DNA from: Mugil cephalus
Lineage: Eukaryota > Chordata > Actinopteri > Mugiliformes > Mugilidae
Direction: 5' to 3'
Length of the DNA: 64,000 nt
Assembly (NCBI RefSeq): GCF_022458985.1
Contig: NC_061771.1
Coordinates: 22,269,501 to 22,333,500, forward strand
In this document: positions 1 through 14,800 of the stretch, piece by piece
Layout: the number at the start of each line of letters is the position of its first letter
Position numbering within the stretch: position 1 is the first letter of the stretch
Program-made: the position numbers and the translations under genes
Notes under the pieces: model-generated
The model's input: only the letters and a program-made list of their open reading frames with translations
What the model was told of the DNA's origin: nothing
Databases searched by the model: none

Positions 1-118
1 TAAACAGGCAAAGTTTTGTTCAGACCCTGTGAACAGTGAATGAATAGTCGGCAAAATGATTGAAGAGCTTTTGACTGTATGTGCTACTTTGCTATAAATG
101 CTTTTGCTGGTTGTGTAG

Positions 119-2772
119 GTAGTAAAGTGCTTGTGCGCTGTTTGAGGCTGGTAAAGCCGTACACACGGAAAGGCATAACCGAAGAAGAGGAAGACGACGA
201 CGACGACGATGAAGAATATGACGCCGGAGCAAGAAGCGTTTCCCCCTCAGAGGGTCGGCTCATGGAGCGGGACGCCATGTCGCAGGCCTATCACATCGGT
301 AGGTTTCTTCACGTCCTCCTTTAAAAAAACAAACAAAAAAAAAAGGTATTTCATCCTATTTGTTTAATTTCTGCTGTGCAAAGGAGATGCAGGAAATATC
401 ACTGATAAACCAGAGTGAGTCTTTGTCCTCCTCTGTTGTTACTGGACTCACAATTGGAGGATATTCCTGAAAGACTGTCAGACTAATTACTTACTACTTG
501 TAAACAAATGGGAAATAAATAGACTGTAGACAATGAAGCTACAGTTATCGTCCCACATAACTCTTTCCTGCCTGAATTACTGCTCGAGTCTGTTTACGTT
601 TTTTTTTTTTTTTTTAAATCAGGAAATGGGTCAATTTCACAGTGACTTCAAGACTGTGTTGACTTAAAGCGCATTTTATCCACAGCCTACTCTTAAAAAC
701 TGTGTAGCTGGTGCAACAAGCCCCAGGTGATGTGAGAAGTTACAGTAACGAGTGTTTGAAAAGGTGAAGGAAGTGAGAACAGGTTGAAAACACAGGTTGA
801 CGTCTTCTACTTCAGCATTATAATAGAGGCCAGAACCACATCATTGTATTTAGCATTTGGGTAAAAACGGTTAAGTTATAAACTGTAATTGGAAGGAATA
901 TTGTCCATGTAAATGTCAGTGCCCAGGAAATTGTTAATTATGCCGCCTCAGCCTCTCTACGGTTACTTATTGCATGGCTTTTAAGGCAATGAGGTAATTA
1001 TTTTTGTTTTGAGAGGGTGGACAATATGAGCTTTGGCTTTAGTCTAAAATAGGAAAGAATGAATGAAGTAGATTAGTGGACATTGTCTATGTTGGAGATA
1101 CGTCCTCTGTCTTTACTTCCTTAAAAATGTTCTTTTTGTTGATCATTTTTGTATGAGAAACTAATTGCAGCAAAAATTGCAACTGATCGGAAAAAATAAA
1201 ACTTACTTTCTTCTTCCGTTACAGTTTTGGCCTCCGGTACGAATGGAATCCCTAAGAGCGGGATCTCATTCAGGATGAACGTCGGTAAACTAGAGTCTCG
1301 CATGCTCTGCCGGAAGCTGGAGAGGGACGGTGTGATTAAGGTAAGATCTGGACAGATAATGACATGTTTCCTCCACAGATTTATCTTTCTTTTTTTTTTT
1401 TGACATCCAAATAAATTCGCTCCTTTCCAAAAACGCCATATTTCAATGTGTCGGTGGAAATCCACTGAAGCTGGTAAATCCATTAGAGTGGATTTGGAAG
1501 GGTCGCGCTTTGAATTGTCGGATGTCTGGGCTCCCACACCAGCCACCTCCTTCAGAGGTCAAAGCACCACAAAGACGGTCCTTCCTCTGGTGCCGTGCCG
1601 GGTTGTGTTGGTAAAATCGATAAGACTTGGAAAGTGTGTGTGGAGTAAAATGGAAATTTGTATAAATGGAAAGTTTTTTTGTTTTTTTTGCTTTTGTAAC
1701 AATAAGCTACATACGACATGCGAAGAAGACATTTTAATACAGGTTGGCCTGATAATCTGCTTTTTCACTTAGTGCTTCGTTCAGGAAATGTGTTTAGCTG
1801 GAGAAGATGCGTGTCTGTAGCCATGGTAACGGCAGCCTGTCCACAGACTTTTGGTCCAGGAGTGTGGTGACGTTAGCTTTACTGCCTCTACCGTTATTAT
1901 CCCTCTATGTCAACAATACGTCCTAGCAAACTCCAGCTTGATTGGTTGGCAGAGGCATTAGGACACGAGACAGCAAGTCTAGTTCTTTTAAATAACATCT
2001 CCCTGTTTTGATTCACAAACATTTTTTTTTTTTTTTACACAGCTATTCTTTATGCTAGTGGCTGAGTCCTGATGACCCTGGTGACGCCCTGAGATTTCCT
2101 GTTACCACTGTGTTCAGTAATTATGTTCATGGCCTGTTGCCAGCACAATTTAAGACGCTCACATAACAAGTTAAAAATAAATAAATGGAAACATTATAAA
2201 TGGCAGTAGAGAAGGAGAAATAAGTACTAAACATAACATTATTACTGAAAAGTCAAAGTATAAAATAGGTTTATTCTTGGTTGGAGACGAAGGATGAATT
2301 TATAGGATAACGTCCAATACAAATCCACAGTCAAATTAGTAGTTTGTACAAAAATAAGCTCTGGAAGTTAAAGGGATACACAAACCCCTTTGTGAAATTT
2401 AGTCACTCACCGTGTTCCCCAGAGTTGGATAAGTGAGAAGCACCTGAAAACCCTCAACTTCCGTCAACACACGGTCGTGACTGGTTTTCAGTAGTGATGT
2501 TCGATACCACCGTTTTCCTTTCCGGTCTGATACCGGGTAAAATTCAGACTGGTATTGGTGATACAGATCCGACACCGATACTTTGTGTCAAATGTGTCTG
2601 GTAAAACCTAAAAACTGTGGTGTGTTTCAAATCATAGCTTCATAAAGAAAACTAGTCATAGGAGTAATTTATTTATATTAAACTCAAGATGATACAGCAA
2701 CAAACCAAACAGTTTATCAAAACCTGCAAATAAAATATTAATTTTACGTTGTCTGTGTGCGTGTCTGTGTGT

Positions 2773-2834
<62 letters not shown>

Positions 2835-5800
2835 ATACAACATGGTGCTGGTGCTTTGCTGGGATATAGTCCCGAGTCTTCATGTTAATTACATTTTTTT
2901 TTTTTTTTTTTGCCTGAATTTATCTGCATAGTTGAACACCACAGGGTGTCAACATTATATGAGGTTGATGCAGTTATATTCTTGCAGCTGAAAGCTTTAT
3001 TACTTCAGTGCGTGAGTGTGACCATCACCAGCCTCCCTGGAAACCGTCCTGTTGATCTTTATTGAGTGTAGTGACCTTGTGTGGCAGGGAGGGCAGTGCT
3101 ACACCTCAGTGGATAGAGGGGGGAACAAAGGACAGAAAAGATGTAGAAGGATGGACAGTGGAGGAGATGCATGTGGTGCTAGTAGGAACTAGTGGAGTGT
3201 AGGGTTCTGTGCTTCCCAAGTCACCTCACTCAGGTTTGACTGGGTACAGGGGGGTGTTGTGTAGATCTCTGGAGAGATGAGAGAGTCCAGGGGGGTAAGG
3301 GTGGGTGAGGGGTGAGTTTATTTATCACTTTTGCAAACAACTGGCTATTTGGCAACAATACATTACAATGACTATGCTAAGCTAAAGCTAACAGCTGTGC
3401 TTCCGGATTAGGACAATGCCTGGACCGATTTAAAAAGACTTTTTCTCACTTATCCAACTCTGGGGAATATGGTCAGTGACTGGATTTCACATAGGCGTGG
3501 CGTATCCCTTTAAGTGGTATTAAATTCCCAATCTTTGTGTTATGCTTTGCACTACACTGTAAATGTGTTGCTGTCTTTCGTTTAATGTGCGTGATGTCTT
3601 ACGCTCTGTAGGGATTCATGGTGGACGAGGGTCGGCAGAGGACCACAAAATACATCAGCCATAAGTTCGTATCTATATAAGAATCCATTTCTAATCTTTA
3701 GTTTCACATTATGTCATATCGTATTATACTAAATGTTGTCCTGCCCACGTCCCCTGACAGGTGTGTGGGTGTGAGTGGTCAACTCAAACAGTTTGCTAAA
3801 GAGCAGGAAAGGAAGAAGCTGCTCTACTCGTCTGCTCCACACACGCCAAATACCGAACTAACCAAAACACCATCAGGCTCCGAGGCGACGGGGAAAGAAG
3901 ACGTCAAACTTTCTGCCACCAAAAAGGTTAAGAAAACGAATGGAGAGGGCGGCAAAGAAAGAGCGGTGGAAACAACGCTCTGCGATGATAGAAAAGAGGA
4001 TGAAGGAAATGGAGACAAAGAAAGAGTAAAGGCAGAAGCAACAAGAAAGGCGGAAGAGGAAAAAGGTGTCACAACAGCAAACGAAACACAGCCTGATATT
4101 CCCATCATACAACCTTCAACAGAGGAATGTGAGTACTCACTAAACTTCTGCTCAGTTAATAAAGGCCTGTGAGACTCAGTCCACACAACTATACCCTTTG
4201 ACTTGTGATAAAGTATAGGCTGGTAGTCACAACGCAGTGTTTTCCAGCATCAGTCTGGGTGACATGTTGCTGTTAATGTGCTTATGCAACTCGGTAGAGA
4301 TCGACCGATGTGAACTTTTTTTAGGGCTGATATCTGGAGCCGATACTGCTTTTCTTTCTCCTTTAATCTTCATGATAAAAGTGACACAATGATAACAAAT
4401 GTTAATTTGACCAAAAACATAAACATATATTGAACTTAAATAATATTTAATGCTCTTACGCATACAAAATAAACATTTAAAAGAGGTATAGCACAAGCGT
4501 TTTCCAGTTTCCAGCTGCACTCATTCTGCTAGTGTGGGAGGGTCAATGTATGGGCTGCACAGGTCTCCAGCACACAGGGCTGCATGTGGATGCGTCTTGC
4601 CGGGACAAAAATATTTTATGTGAACACAGATAAGATAAACTTTAGAAGCTGTAAAATATGGAGGAAAAAGAAACCTTCTATGGACCAAAACAAGGAAGGT
4701 TTTGGTCCGTTAGATTAGACCAAAACTCATCCTTAAAACTAAAACAAAAGGGCACAGTCGCATGATATTTGGGTTCATCACTATGTTCAGTCCCTTTCAC
4801 AGAGCGTCGTCATTTTATTTCTTGTCAGTTTAAAACATGAATTGTTGTAGCTTGAAAAATCTAAGACAGAGGTTCAAAAATATATTAACACATGTTATTA
4901 ATAGCAGAAACTCCTGTAATCAATCTAAAACAAAGTCACAAAGCCAGCAGGAAGAAACGCGTAAATTTGCAGCTTCCTTTGTTTTATTTGTGCAGACTTG
5001 ATTTAGCCTGGACCCAGATTCATTGTTTTATTTTATCATTCCTTCATCTCATCACATTTTGACGAAAATTCTAATATTTAACTTTAATGCAGCGGTTAAA
5101 TATAATCTAAAATATAAACTTATATAAATTTTCATTTTTATCATCCAAAAAAAATATATTTTTCCCGCTCATTCATCAAAAACATGAATTCATCTTCATT
5201 CATATGTGGATCTCTTCAGTGTTTTCGTTATTTTAACACCAACAATGACACCGTTAAGTTGTATTGTGGCTCTTCTGGCTCAACTTTCCTGCGGCTGTTT
5301 GATATTTCATTCGGATTTTCACAGGTGAGGCTGAGGAACAACCCAAGTCCACGTGTGCCGGCTCTTTGCCTCAGAACGAAGCGTTGAATGAAGGCGATGA
5401 CCCGACGAGTGACGACCCCGGGGTCATTAAAAGTGTTTCCGAGCTGAAGGTGAGTCGGGTTGATTTCGGTGTTGTGTTTTGTTATTTTTCCTCCCTCTGG
5501 CTACAATAAGTTGACGGTAATCTGCTTCAAACGGCGGAAGTAACAGTTCAGCGCGCTTCCCTCAGGCACCCAAAGGGACTTTGATGAGGACCCATGAGAC
5601 GTACCGTCTTCTGAGGAGGAAGAACCTGATTGTGGAGGCCATCCGTAACCTCAAAATCATAGAGGGGCTTTTCCCGTGAGTTTGCCTTGAGGCACTATTG
5701 TTTTCACGTTTCCCACATTAGAGGAGAGAGTAAAAATGTCAGTGTGCCTGTTTGTTTTGTTATTTGTTTTTTATAGGCTGCAGAAGATGATCAATGACGA

Positions 5801-8800
5801 AGAGAAGCAGGATGGTGTCAGCTCAAAGTGCTGCAAGAAGTCTATTGTACGACTTGTCAACAGTTTGTCCAGAGAAGGTTTGCTGAAGATTTACACCACC
5901 ACTGTCATACAAGACGGGATCACCAGGAAGGTACGATCACGACTCCGCTCTCCATGCATGAACACAACCCTAAAACAACTGTAATAACTAACTATAGGCA
6001 AAGAGCGATGATGAACTCATTTCTTTATTAGTCCTGCTAATTATTTATATTTTTAAACACATTACTTTGATTGCGTTGGTGCCTGTTGCAGTCTTATGTC
6101 TTACGTTGTGTCCGTCTGATGTTGTTACACGTGCAGGTTGAGATGATTGTTCATCCGTCCATTCAGCCCAACGACGACCTGATCAAAGACGTCATAGAGC
6201 AGATACGGTTCAAAATCTCCAGCTCTTACTCGGCCGTACGGTGAGCACAAAAACATTCACTTTTTTCTCAACGTGCTGTTGGTGCTGGGTCGGAAGCTTG
6301 AACCTTGTAAAGACACGTTTCAGCCCTTCAGTGCATGCTTTTGTTCCAGGTTTGTTGTGCTGCTATGCTTTGTTTTTTTGTTTTGTTTTCAACAGACAGT
6401 TGGTAAAAACCAAGCCACTTCCATATGTCAAAATGACGGAGCCTCTGCTCTCCACTGTCTGACTTCTGGGATGATAATTCACTACACACTTCCTCCTTAC
6501 TTAGGATTGGTCTTCAGTGTAGGACAATGTTTGTTCAATGTTGATGCTGATGGAGAGATTAAGTAGGGACTTCCTACCTACTATGTGTGTAAACTAATAT
6601 ATATGAAATTCAATGCCAGCTGTCTCCTTAGAATTGAATCCAAACTAAAGATAATTCTATTTTTGGATCTTCTCTCGTTTTCACTTATCAGCTGCTTATC
6701 GCTGGTGCTTTGTGAGCTGGAGGGTATCACTCGTGTGTTTGTGGACTTTGTTCTAGAAAGCGATCCATTTTGGCCTAATGGGAAGTCGCACTGTCGGCTT
6801 CTCTTCTGATAACATTACAGCGTGCTTCTGGGATTTACCTTGGGGACTGAATAGGCTCTCGGCCAATTGCGATGATTGGCTCTGCAGTGATGGGGGCGGG
6901 TCCTACTGTGAACTGGAGGTGTAGATTGGGAGGTCTGAAATGGTGCGGTGTTTAGATGGCTCCTGTATCGCTGAATGAAAGACAACGTCCTCTGCCTCCA
7001 TTTATCCCTTTACTAAAATATGTTGAATTCGTGGTACTTTGTATTTAAAGACATTTAAAACTGTGGAAAAAAAAATATATATATGTATATATATGTCTAA
7101 TCAACCAAAGATTTTGCGACCCCTGACCTCCCTGCAGTACCTCATGTTGAAGACCTATGGTGTAGAAGATGAACATTGGATCCTGTTTCTTATCTTATGT
7201 CTTATTGTTTCTTCCTCTTCTTTCTTCCAGTCTGCAACACGTCCAAGAGAAAGCCAAAGACCAAGAGAAGGAATCGGAGCAGTCGAAGTCTTCCAATGGA
7301 AGCATGAAAGATGACCCCGACTTCAAGCCAACAACAGGTTCTTCTGTTTTCTATCGTTGAATATAAAGAAAATACTCCGTCAATAAGAGAGAGTAAAAAT
7401 CTCAGTATGCCACCGATCCGAACCCATTTTCCTTCACTCCATCAACCAATGAGACGACTGTGTGAGCTCCATTTAAACAGGATTATTCGTGGTTTACATT
7501 GTGCTTAAAGATAAGGTGGATATCAGATACACTACAGCTTAAACCCTGGGGAACTCTCTTCATCAAGAGTAACATTAAAAGAAAAACATAGGACTCGAAC
7601 AAGTTAATAAACGCATTTGCACATCATTCGTAAGATCTAATATCTCTTCCCTAAATGTTTATCCTTTGTTTTTGTTTTTTTATGTACATATATAGTTCGA
7701 GGGTTGAGTAAAACGTTCGGCTTCCAGCCTAAGATGCATCGCCTGCGCGTCGTCCATAACTTCCTGTGGTACGTGATCTACGGGCACCCTCTCCAAAACG
7801 CCGACTCCAACTCCACCAGTCAAACAACAGCCGACCCCAGCGGCTCCGACTCCGACAGCCACGTAAAACCCAACACGAAAGAGCCAGGAAAAAACACAGA
7901 CGCGCGCGGGCAAACGGGCAAAACTGCAGACGATGCTGTACCCAACTTAGATGATGTGACATCAGGGGAAGAAGGAGAGGAGCCGAAGGATAAATCTGTA
8001 TCTAGTAACCTTCAGTCTGACATGAAAGGTGGGTGATATAGCTGCATGTTTGATTTGAGTTCTTGATTGCAGATTTTTCTTTTTCATTTTTCTCATTATT
8101 TTACTGTAATTCTCTGCACTTCTGCGATAGTGTACGTTGATGAAGACTCATGGAAGAAGTTCATCCCTCCCGTCCGCGTGCACAAAGACTTCACCCGTGG
8201 CTGGGCAATGGTGGGCGACCTGCTCCTCTGCCTGCCGCTCTCCGTCTTCGTGCAGGTCATACAGGTCAATTATAAGGTGAGCCTGTAGGTTCTTTTGTTT
8301 TTTGTTTTGTTTTTTATGGGACGGACAAAATCATCTAAATAGAAAAACATTATAAACTGGCAACTGAACATGAATTTTTCTCCACAGGTGGACGGCCTGG
8401 AGGAATATCTCAACGACCCCGTGAAGCAACATTACCTTGTTCGGGCGCTGCCTGCGAGCATGAAAAGACAGCTGCTTTACAAACGGTGACTTCCTTCCTG
8501 TTCCTGCTCAGTGTGAAATTAAATATTCAGAATGTATATTTACTGTCTTATTTACCTTTTTATTTTTATTTTTTTTTTGTTTTTTAGGAAATACATCTTT
8601 GTGTTTCATGAGAACCTCCAGAGGTTGATCTACATGGGTTTGCTGCAGTTTGGACCTGCAGAGAAATTCAAGGAAAAAGACCAGGTATGAAACGGCGTCA
8701 ATACAGTCTATCGCTGCAAATATGAAGTAAAAATGATAATAATAATAATTGCATTCATCTCAATGTTGCACTCATCTGTTCACTAAACACAGAAAATATC

Positions 8801-11800
8801 AAAGGAAATTTTAAAAGGAGATAAATATTAAAACAAATGTTATCCTCCAGTTTTATCTAAAATTTGTGAATGCACAAACCTGAACAGGATGACATCTTTT
8901 TAATGTTAAGTTTGAAATTAGTCAATTAAGGGTACTTTCACGCTTATGTATTATCACAATGCTGCATTTAATCATCGCATCACAAATGAGCGTAAAGTGA
9001 AAGTGACACTGGCATTTGTGTAAATCGTGTTCTCGCTGCAAATAAAATGCTCAGGAGAGTGACTGCAAGTGTAACTGATTGAACAACAAACTAAAAGAAA
9101 GTGCAAGTAATGACATTAAAATGTTGTTTAGAACTAAAATCAAGATTCAAGGTCACTTTATTGGTCCCAGCAGGGAAAACGTTTTGTCCAAGAGTCTCAA
9201 GATAACAGAGAAGATAAATGTGAACCAGATATAGACATAAGAAAACGAGTCAAGAAAAAAATAGAATAAGATAAAAAATAAAATAATCTTAAAAACAGTG
9301 TAAGAATGAGGTAGTAAAGTTACACAAAGTACAAAAAAATATACTAAAATATAAAGCTCAGCTGTGAGTCCATCAATTTTGTGAGTTACTTGTTTTCTAT
9401 ATTTCAGCAACAAAATAAGCAATAGGAGCAAAAATGAATTTAATGAATCAGTGTTTGTTGAGTCTTACACTGTTTTTTTATGAGTTCTCTTTTCAAACTC
9501 CTCATGTTCAGTTTCAGTTCATATGATTTAACCCGCCCCCCTCAAAGAAGCGAAACTTACTTTTAACACAAAATACGAGTCCAAATTGTGCCGACCTCAC
9601 CCTTCCTGTCTCTAATCTCAAGTTCCTCCCCCTCCCTCCCTCCGCTCTGACCCAGGTGTTTGTGTATCTGAGACGCAACGCCACTATTGTTGACACCACC
9701 AGTGCCGAGCCTCACTACTGGCTGGTCACAGAGTCACCGGACAAACCGTTCGAGAGGCGTCAGTACACATTCAACACTGCTGACGACGTGGAAAGCTACT
9801 GGTTTGACCTGATGTGTGTCTGCCTCAACACGCCACTGGGTACATGCACACAACACAACGTATAAAATCACTGTGACGTTGAGAGATCTGGAAGTCGTAC
9901 AGAAAAAATGAATCTTCCTGTTTCCATTTTTAGGGGTAATCCGTAACAAGAGGAGTTCCACGGAGGAGGAGACTGCTCCTCCCTTCGTGCGTGAACGCAG
10001 TGTGTTTGTGGGAATGGCTCACCTGCTGAAGTAGGTGGATTGTGATTTGTGTTCACTTTTCGTGCACATGGCCCATTTCTTTTCTAAATAAGGTGTCAAT
10101 GTGCACGTGGTACGTGGGCTGTCAGTCAGACACTTCTATGCAAAAGGGTCTAACTGAGTGATTTTCAACCCCTAGTGGTCCGTGGTGAAATTGCAAGGGG
10201 TCTGTGAAATAAGATCTTTAAAAAAGATCGTGTGACATTTATAGAAATAGGATTTTTTTTTCTCTAATTACATCTGTTCCGCAAGATTAATTTACTGTAT
10301 TTTATTAAGAGATCTTGCTCCTGGTTGCATTGTTCAAAGTTACTGCATGACGCTGTAAATACAAACTTAACACGATCTGCATCCTTTTCAAATTATGAGG
10401 TTCTTACTGTTTGAGTGAACATACACCATTCATTTCTTAACAATGCTCTTATTGTGAAACATCTACAGGAAGGTGTGAGCTTGCATGTTCAGGTTGTCTA
10501 CCCTGAGGATGGTCAGACAGTAGTTGTGATCTGGCTATGAGATAAAGCATCTGTAGTGATCAAAATACATTTAACTTGTTCTTCCTATTCCTTTTGCTTT
10601 TCTTCCCAGTTTAAAGTCAAACTGATTGAATATGTGTTTCTATGCAGGGGCAGTCTGGAAGTGTGTGATAACGGGCTCATACCAGGAGACGGTAAAGGAG
10701 CAGGAGGTCTGGACTCTGAATTCTTTGCTCATCTGAAACGCAACTGGTTGTGGACCAATCACCTGCTCGCTGTCAAAAAGGTATGTACCCAAAACACAAG
10801 TTAACCCGTTTTTGACTAATTTTGGTTTTATCTTTGTATTTCATCAACTGTTTGTATCGCCTTGTTTGGTTTCATTCTGTTCAGCACAACCTCACCTGTG
10901 TCATTTTACAATTTTTATTTTTATTTTTTTTTCATTTTGACAAACTGTATTAACACATTGGACCTAAAACCACAGTAAAACCACACAATTCCAGTAGGAT
11001 AAAGTTTCTCTGTGAAAACCACAAACACGATTAAAAAAAGACATTTTTATAACTTAGAAATCTAAAGTGTAAATTTCAAAAGTTCATGTACAAATTTAGC
11101 CAACACCAACGCTGTTTAGAACTATTTACATCAAAATGCAGGAACTGCATCACACATTTTTGTAAAGCTATTTACAACCATGACAGGATGCATTTTTCCC
11201 CAATAGGAAAGGGGGTGTCATTTGTTCGCTTTGTTTTGTTTTCGTGCAATTGAAGCTGGTTAGCGATCTCCGCTTGCTAGACTTTTCCTTTCCACTGTTT
11301 CTCCTGTGAACCAGTCTGGCACCAACATGACGGAAATATCCAGGAAAAGGTGTGGTGTCTAGTTGTACTTGGCCTATCAACACAAAAAAATTGTTATTTT
11401 GGTTAAAGGTAGTACTTTCCACAAAAGTTGAAATGGAGACTCTGTGACGCTGCTTCTTGCTGCTACGTCGTCTTACATTGGTGATTTGGAAGCACCGGTG
11501 CGTCCTTCGACTCCAGAGGGTTAAACATGTAAACGTGCACGTGCAGACGATATTGGAATTTTTTCATCTTCCTTTCATCAAAGATGATTTTATTCCGCCA
11601 CTGGCATTAGTCTGTTGTCTGCAGCTCTTCATCCAGCAGCTCTTTGTGGTTTCTTCATCTTCTTCTGAACTGTTGTAAAGTGATTCACTGACAAATAAAT
11701 ACAAAATTACATCTTTTATAAGGTTATGTCTTAATTGTATTATCTCATTTAGTGACAAACAGTGACTTAACAGACAGTTATTTAGATTAAACTCTTAGAG

Positions 11801-14800
11801 ATATGCACTATAAGTTTTATTCTTTGTGCTTTTGTTTGTTATTTTTTTATTGTTATTGTAGAATCCAAGTGGTTTAGAGGCAGAGGACACCAAAATCAGA
11901 CTGAAAAGCCTCCTGAGTAAAAATGCTCTCAGGATTGCACTTAAAGCTGGTGAGTTCCCTCGACCATTATGAATTTCTCCTTGTAATCACCTTCTGTTTG
12001 TAATCCTGATTACACTGTGCCTTAAATTAACACTAGTCCCTATAACAACAGGAGAGAGCACTTCACCTCGTTATCTGACCGCCAAGCGACCGCTGATAAT
12101 AGAAAATGTGGAGGTAAGTTTTCTATCAAAATTATCTATTTTCTCCTTTTTTACTTCCAGTTGCCATTTTTTGAACCTTCTTAAGATGTTTTGATATAAG
12201 TTTAAGATCATTTTGGAGATTTCATTACATTAGATTTGAGGAGTTTCTTAATAATATTTCATTATACACGGTGCTATTGAACTTCTTTACTAAAACCTTG
12301 GTGATATGAAGTTGAGTGATCAAGAAACATCTGGCTAACAACACAACCCACAGCTTCCTAAATTATATTAGGTTTGAATCAAATGGACATTATATAAAAT
12401 ATACCCATAACCGTGAAGTTCAGGATTAACACGTAGTATTTATTCATTGCTACACTCCACAATTCTTACTTATGAAGCCCAATTTTAATAGTTTTTAAAG
12501 TCGTGTCACAACTTCACAGCGTTATTTAGTGTTATATTATTTTGTTCAAACAGTCTTCTCTCCTCCCGTGTTTTTGGAATCAGGTGGATATTGAACCTGC
12601 TTCCAGAAACCAGCGCGTGGTCGGAGGAAAGAAACAGAAAAGGAAGAGAACCAAAAAGGAAGTTGTCAAGGTCTCGCGAAAGAAGAAGAAAGGTACAGTC
12701 TGTGCTGGTGAACGTAAAAAAAATAAAAAAATGTACGCATGTGTTTGATGGGCTAGAGAGGAGAAAGCTGACAGATTGTGTTTGCGTGTCATCTGCTGTG
12801 AAGAGCCAAAGAAACGCACCCCTGCCCACGACGAGGCCGACCACCGGGCCTTGAAAATGATGACCAGACAGAGAGTCTACTGGTCGGTACAAGAAGACTC
12901 GCTGATGATGCTCTGTTGTGTAGCTTCACACCTGCTCAACGGCAAGGTACACACAAACACACAAATACATCAAACCTATGTTTTCTCAATCAGTGCGTTT
13001 ACAGCTTAATGGAGCTGTGCTCAAAATTGGAGTTTCTGAATGTGGTCCTTGTCACAGTTCACATGCAACGGAGAAAATCCAATAACTGACGGGAACATGT
13101 CCTCCTCCTCTACACTAGGTGGCGATATGTGTCTTGTCAGTGGGTCAATACGGCCCCCTTTCTTTTTTTTAATCTCTTACGTAATGTGCGCTCTACTTCT
13201 GGTGCAGATAAGATGTGCGCTATCCTTCAGTTGGTTCTTCTACTGACTCCGTTTACCTTCTTCTTCTTCTGTGACCAGCTTTTTTGGATGGTTTTGCTCC
13301 AGGGTCACACGCCAGCACAGCCGTTGCGTTGAGCATGTGCACACGTGTTGTCCAGTTAAAGTCCAATTAAAGCGTATACATGCTGGAGAAAATCAATTTT
13401 CAATCGCATTATCTGCGTGTCCTTGTCAGAGAACTTTTATTTTAGTCGGAGTGATGTGTTTACATGCGCTTAATTTGTCCAGTTAAAGTCGGATTAAGGC
13501 AGTAATTGACTGTTGAGTGTTTTCTTCTAGTGACCCTTGAAAACAAAGCAGTGTCTTCTTAAAGCCTCTCTTCACCTGTTTAACAGGACAAGAAGCAGAT
13601 CGTTTTACTTCCAAAATGATTTCAATATGAATGAAAAAAAAATATAAATCACTCTTCGCCTTAAATAAGTTAATGACAAGAATCTCAACATAAAAATTGA
13701 ACCAACTACAATACAAAATTTTCCCAACAATAGGTTCTTTTGTCTGTAGTTTTCTTCTTTTGTGTTATTTTACAGTTTTCTTTATTCCGTGTGAACCCTT
13801 TTATGTATCCCTTTTATAATACATCGTGTGTATTTTTTTAATTCTCACTTGTGGCTTGTTTTGTGTGTTCCAGTTAAAACGTCCCTTCATACCTCACTGC
13901 GTGGTGAGAGACCTGCTCCACACAGAGTTTGATATATCCATAGATAAGACGTCTCTCTCTGTCTCACGACGCTCAAGATACATCCTCAAAAATCCCCAGA
14001 CGCTCCTGAACTACAGGTTGGTTGAACAGTTAATAACGTTAATTTTGAAACGCAGTAAACCACCGTGTGGGTTTTATTTAGACTTTCTGTTTGATGCAGG
14101 ATCTGTCTGGCTGAGGTTTACCAGGATAAAACTATGATGAGAGTGTTGGAGGAGAAGAAACCTGCTGACCCCGATAAACCAGAGGTCTGCTTTTTTTTTT
14201 CTTTCCGTCATTGCTCAAGTTTAATTTTCTCGTTTTAAGATCTTTTTTTAGTTGACTCCATCTTGAGAGCTGAATATTTCTGTCTGTGCTGTTTCAGGAT
14301 TGCGTCAAAGCGTTCTCAGAGTACGTCAGGCTGCTCAGGCAGAAGTTCAGCTCTGTCATGAGCGCTCACGAGATGATCATTCCTGACACGAAGCAGGAGC
14401 TGTTCTCACGGTAAGTAGCAGTGGATGGAGAAGGGTATCTTGAAATGTAGTCACTCAACCCAGAATTAGATAAGTGAGAAAAAGAGTTTTATAAGTCAGT
14501 GCAGGCGTTGTCCTAATCCGCCTGCGCAGCTGTTAGCTTTAGCTTAATGGTGCTAATTTTTCTAATTACTTCTTGTGACCTGTACATTCACATTGAGTAC
14601 TTAGGGCTATATTCTTACAAATACACCACGCAGCACCTGAAAACCAGTCACGTCGGTGTGTTGACGGAAGTTGGGGGCTTGTGACTAAATTTCACATAGC
14701 AGTGACATATCCCTTTAAGGTTTTGTCCGATACCGGTGCCAAACCGGTACTTTTGAAATGGTGCTGCTGCTTAAAAGGCACCTGAACCCGGTCCTTAAAG

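Noticed and set aside
84-278. Minus-strand poly-Ser ORF
   Set aside because: Shadow of the acidic Glu/Asp stretch in the first gtf3c1 exon.
2656-2883. Minus-strand His-Thr repeat ORF
   Set aside because: It is produced entirely by the GT microsatellite.
12542-12854. Overlapping Lys/Arg-rich ORFs in several frames
   Set aside because: Only one frame matches gtf3c1 (exon 12,584-12,692). The others are shadows of a purine-rich exon.
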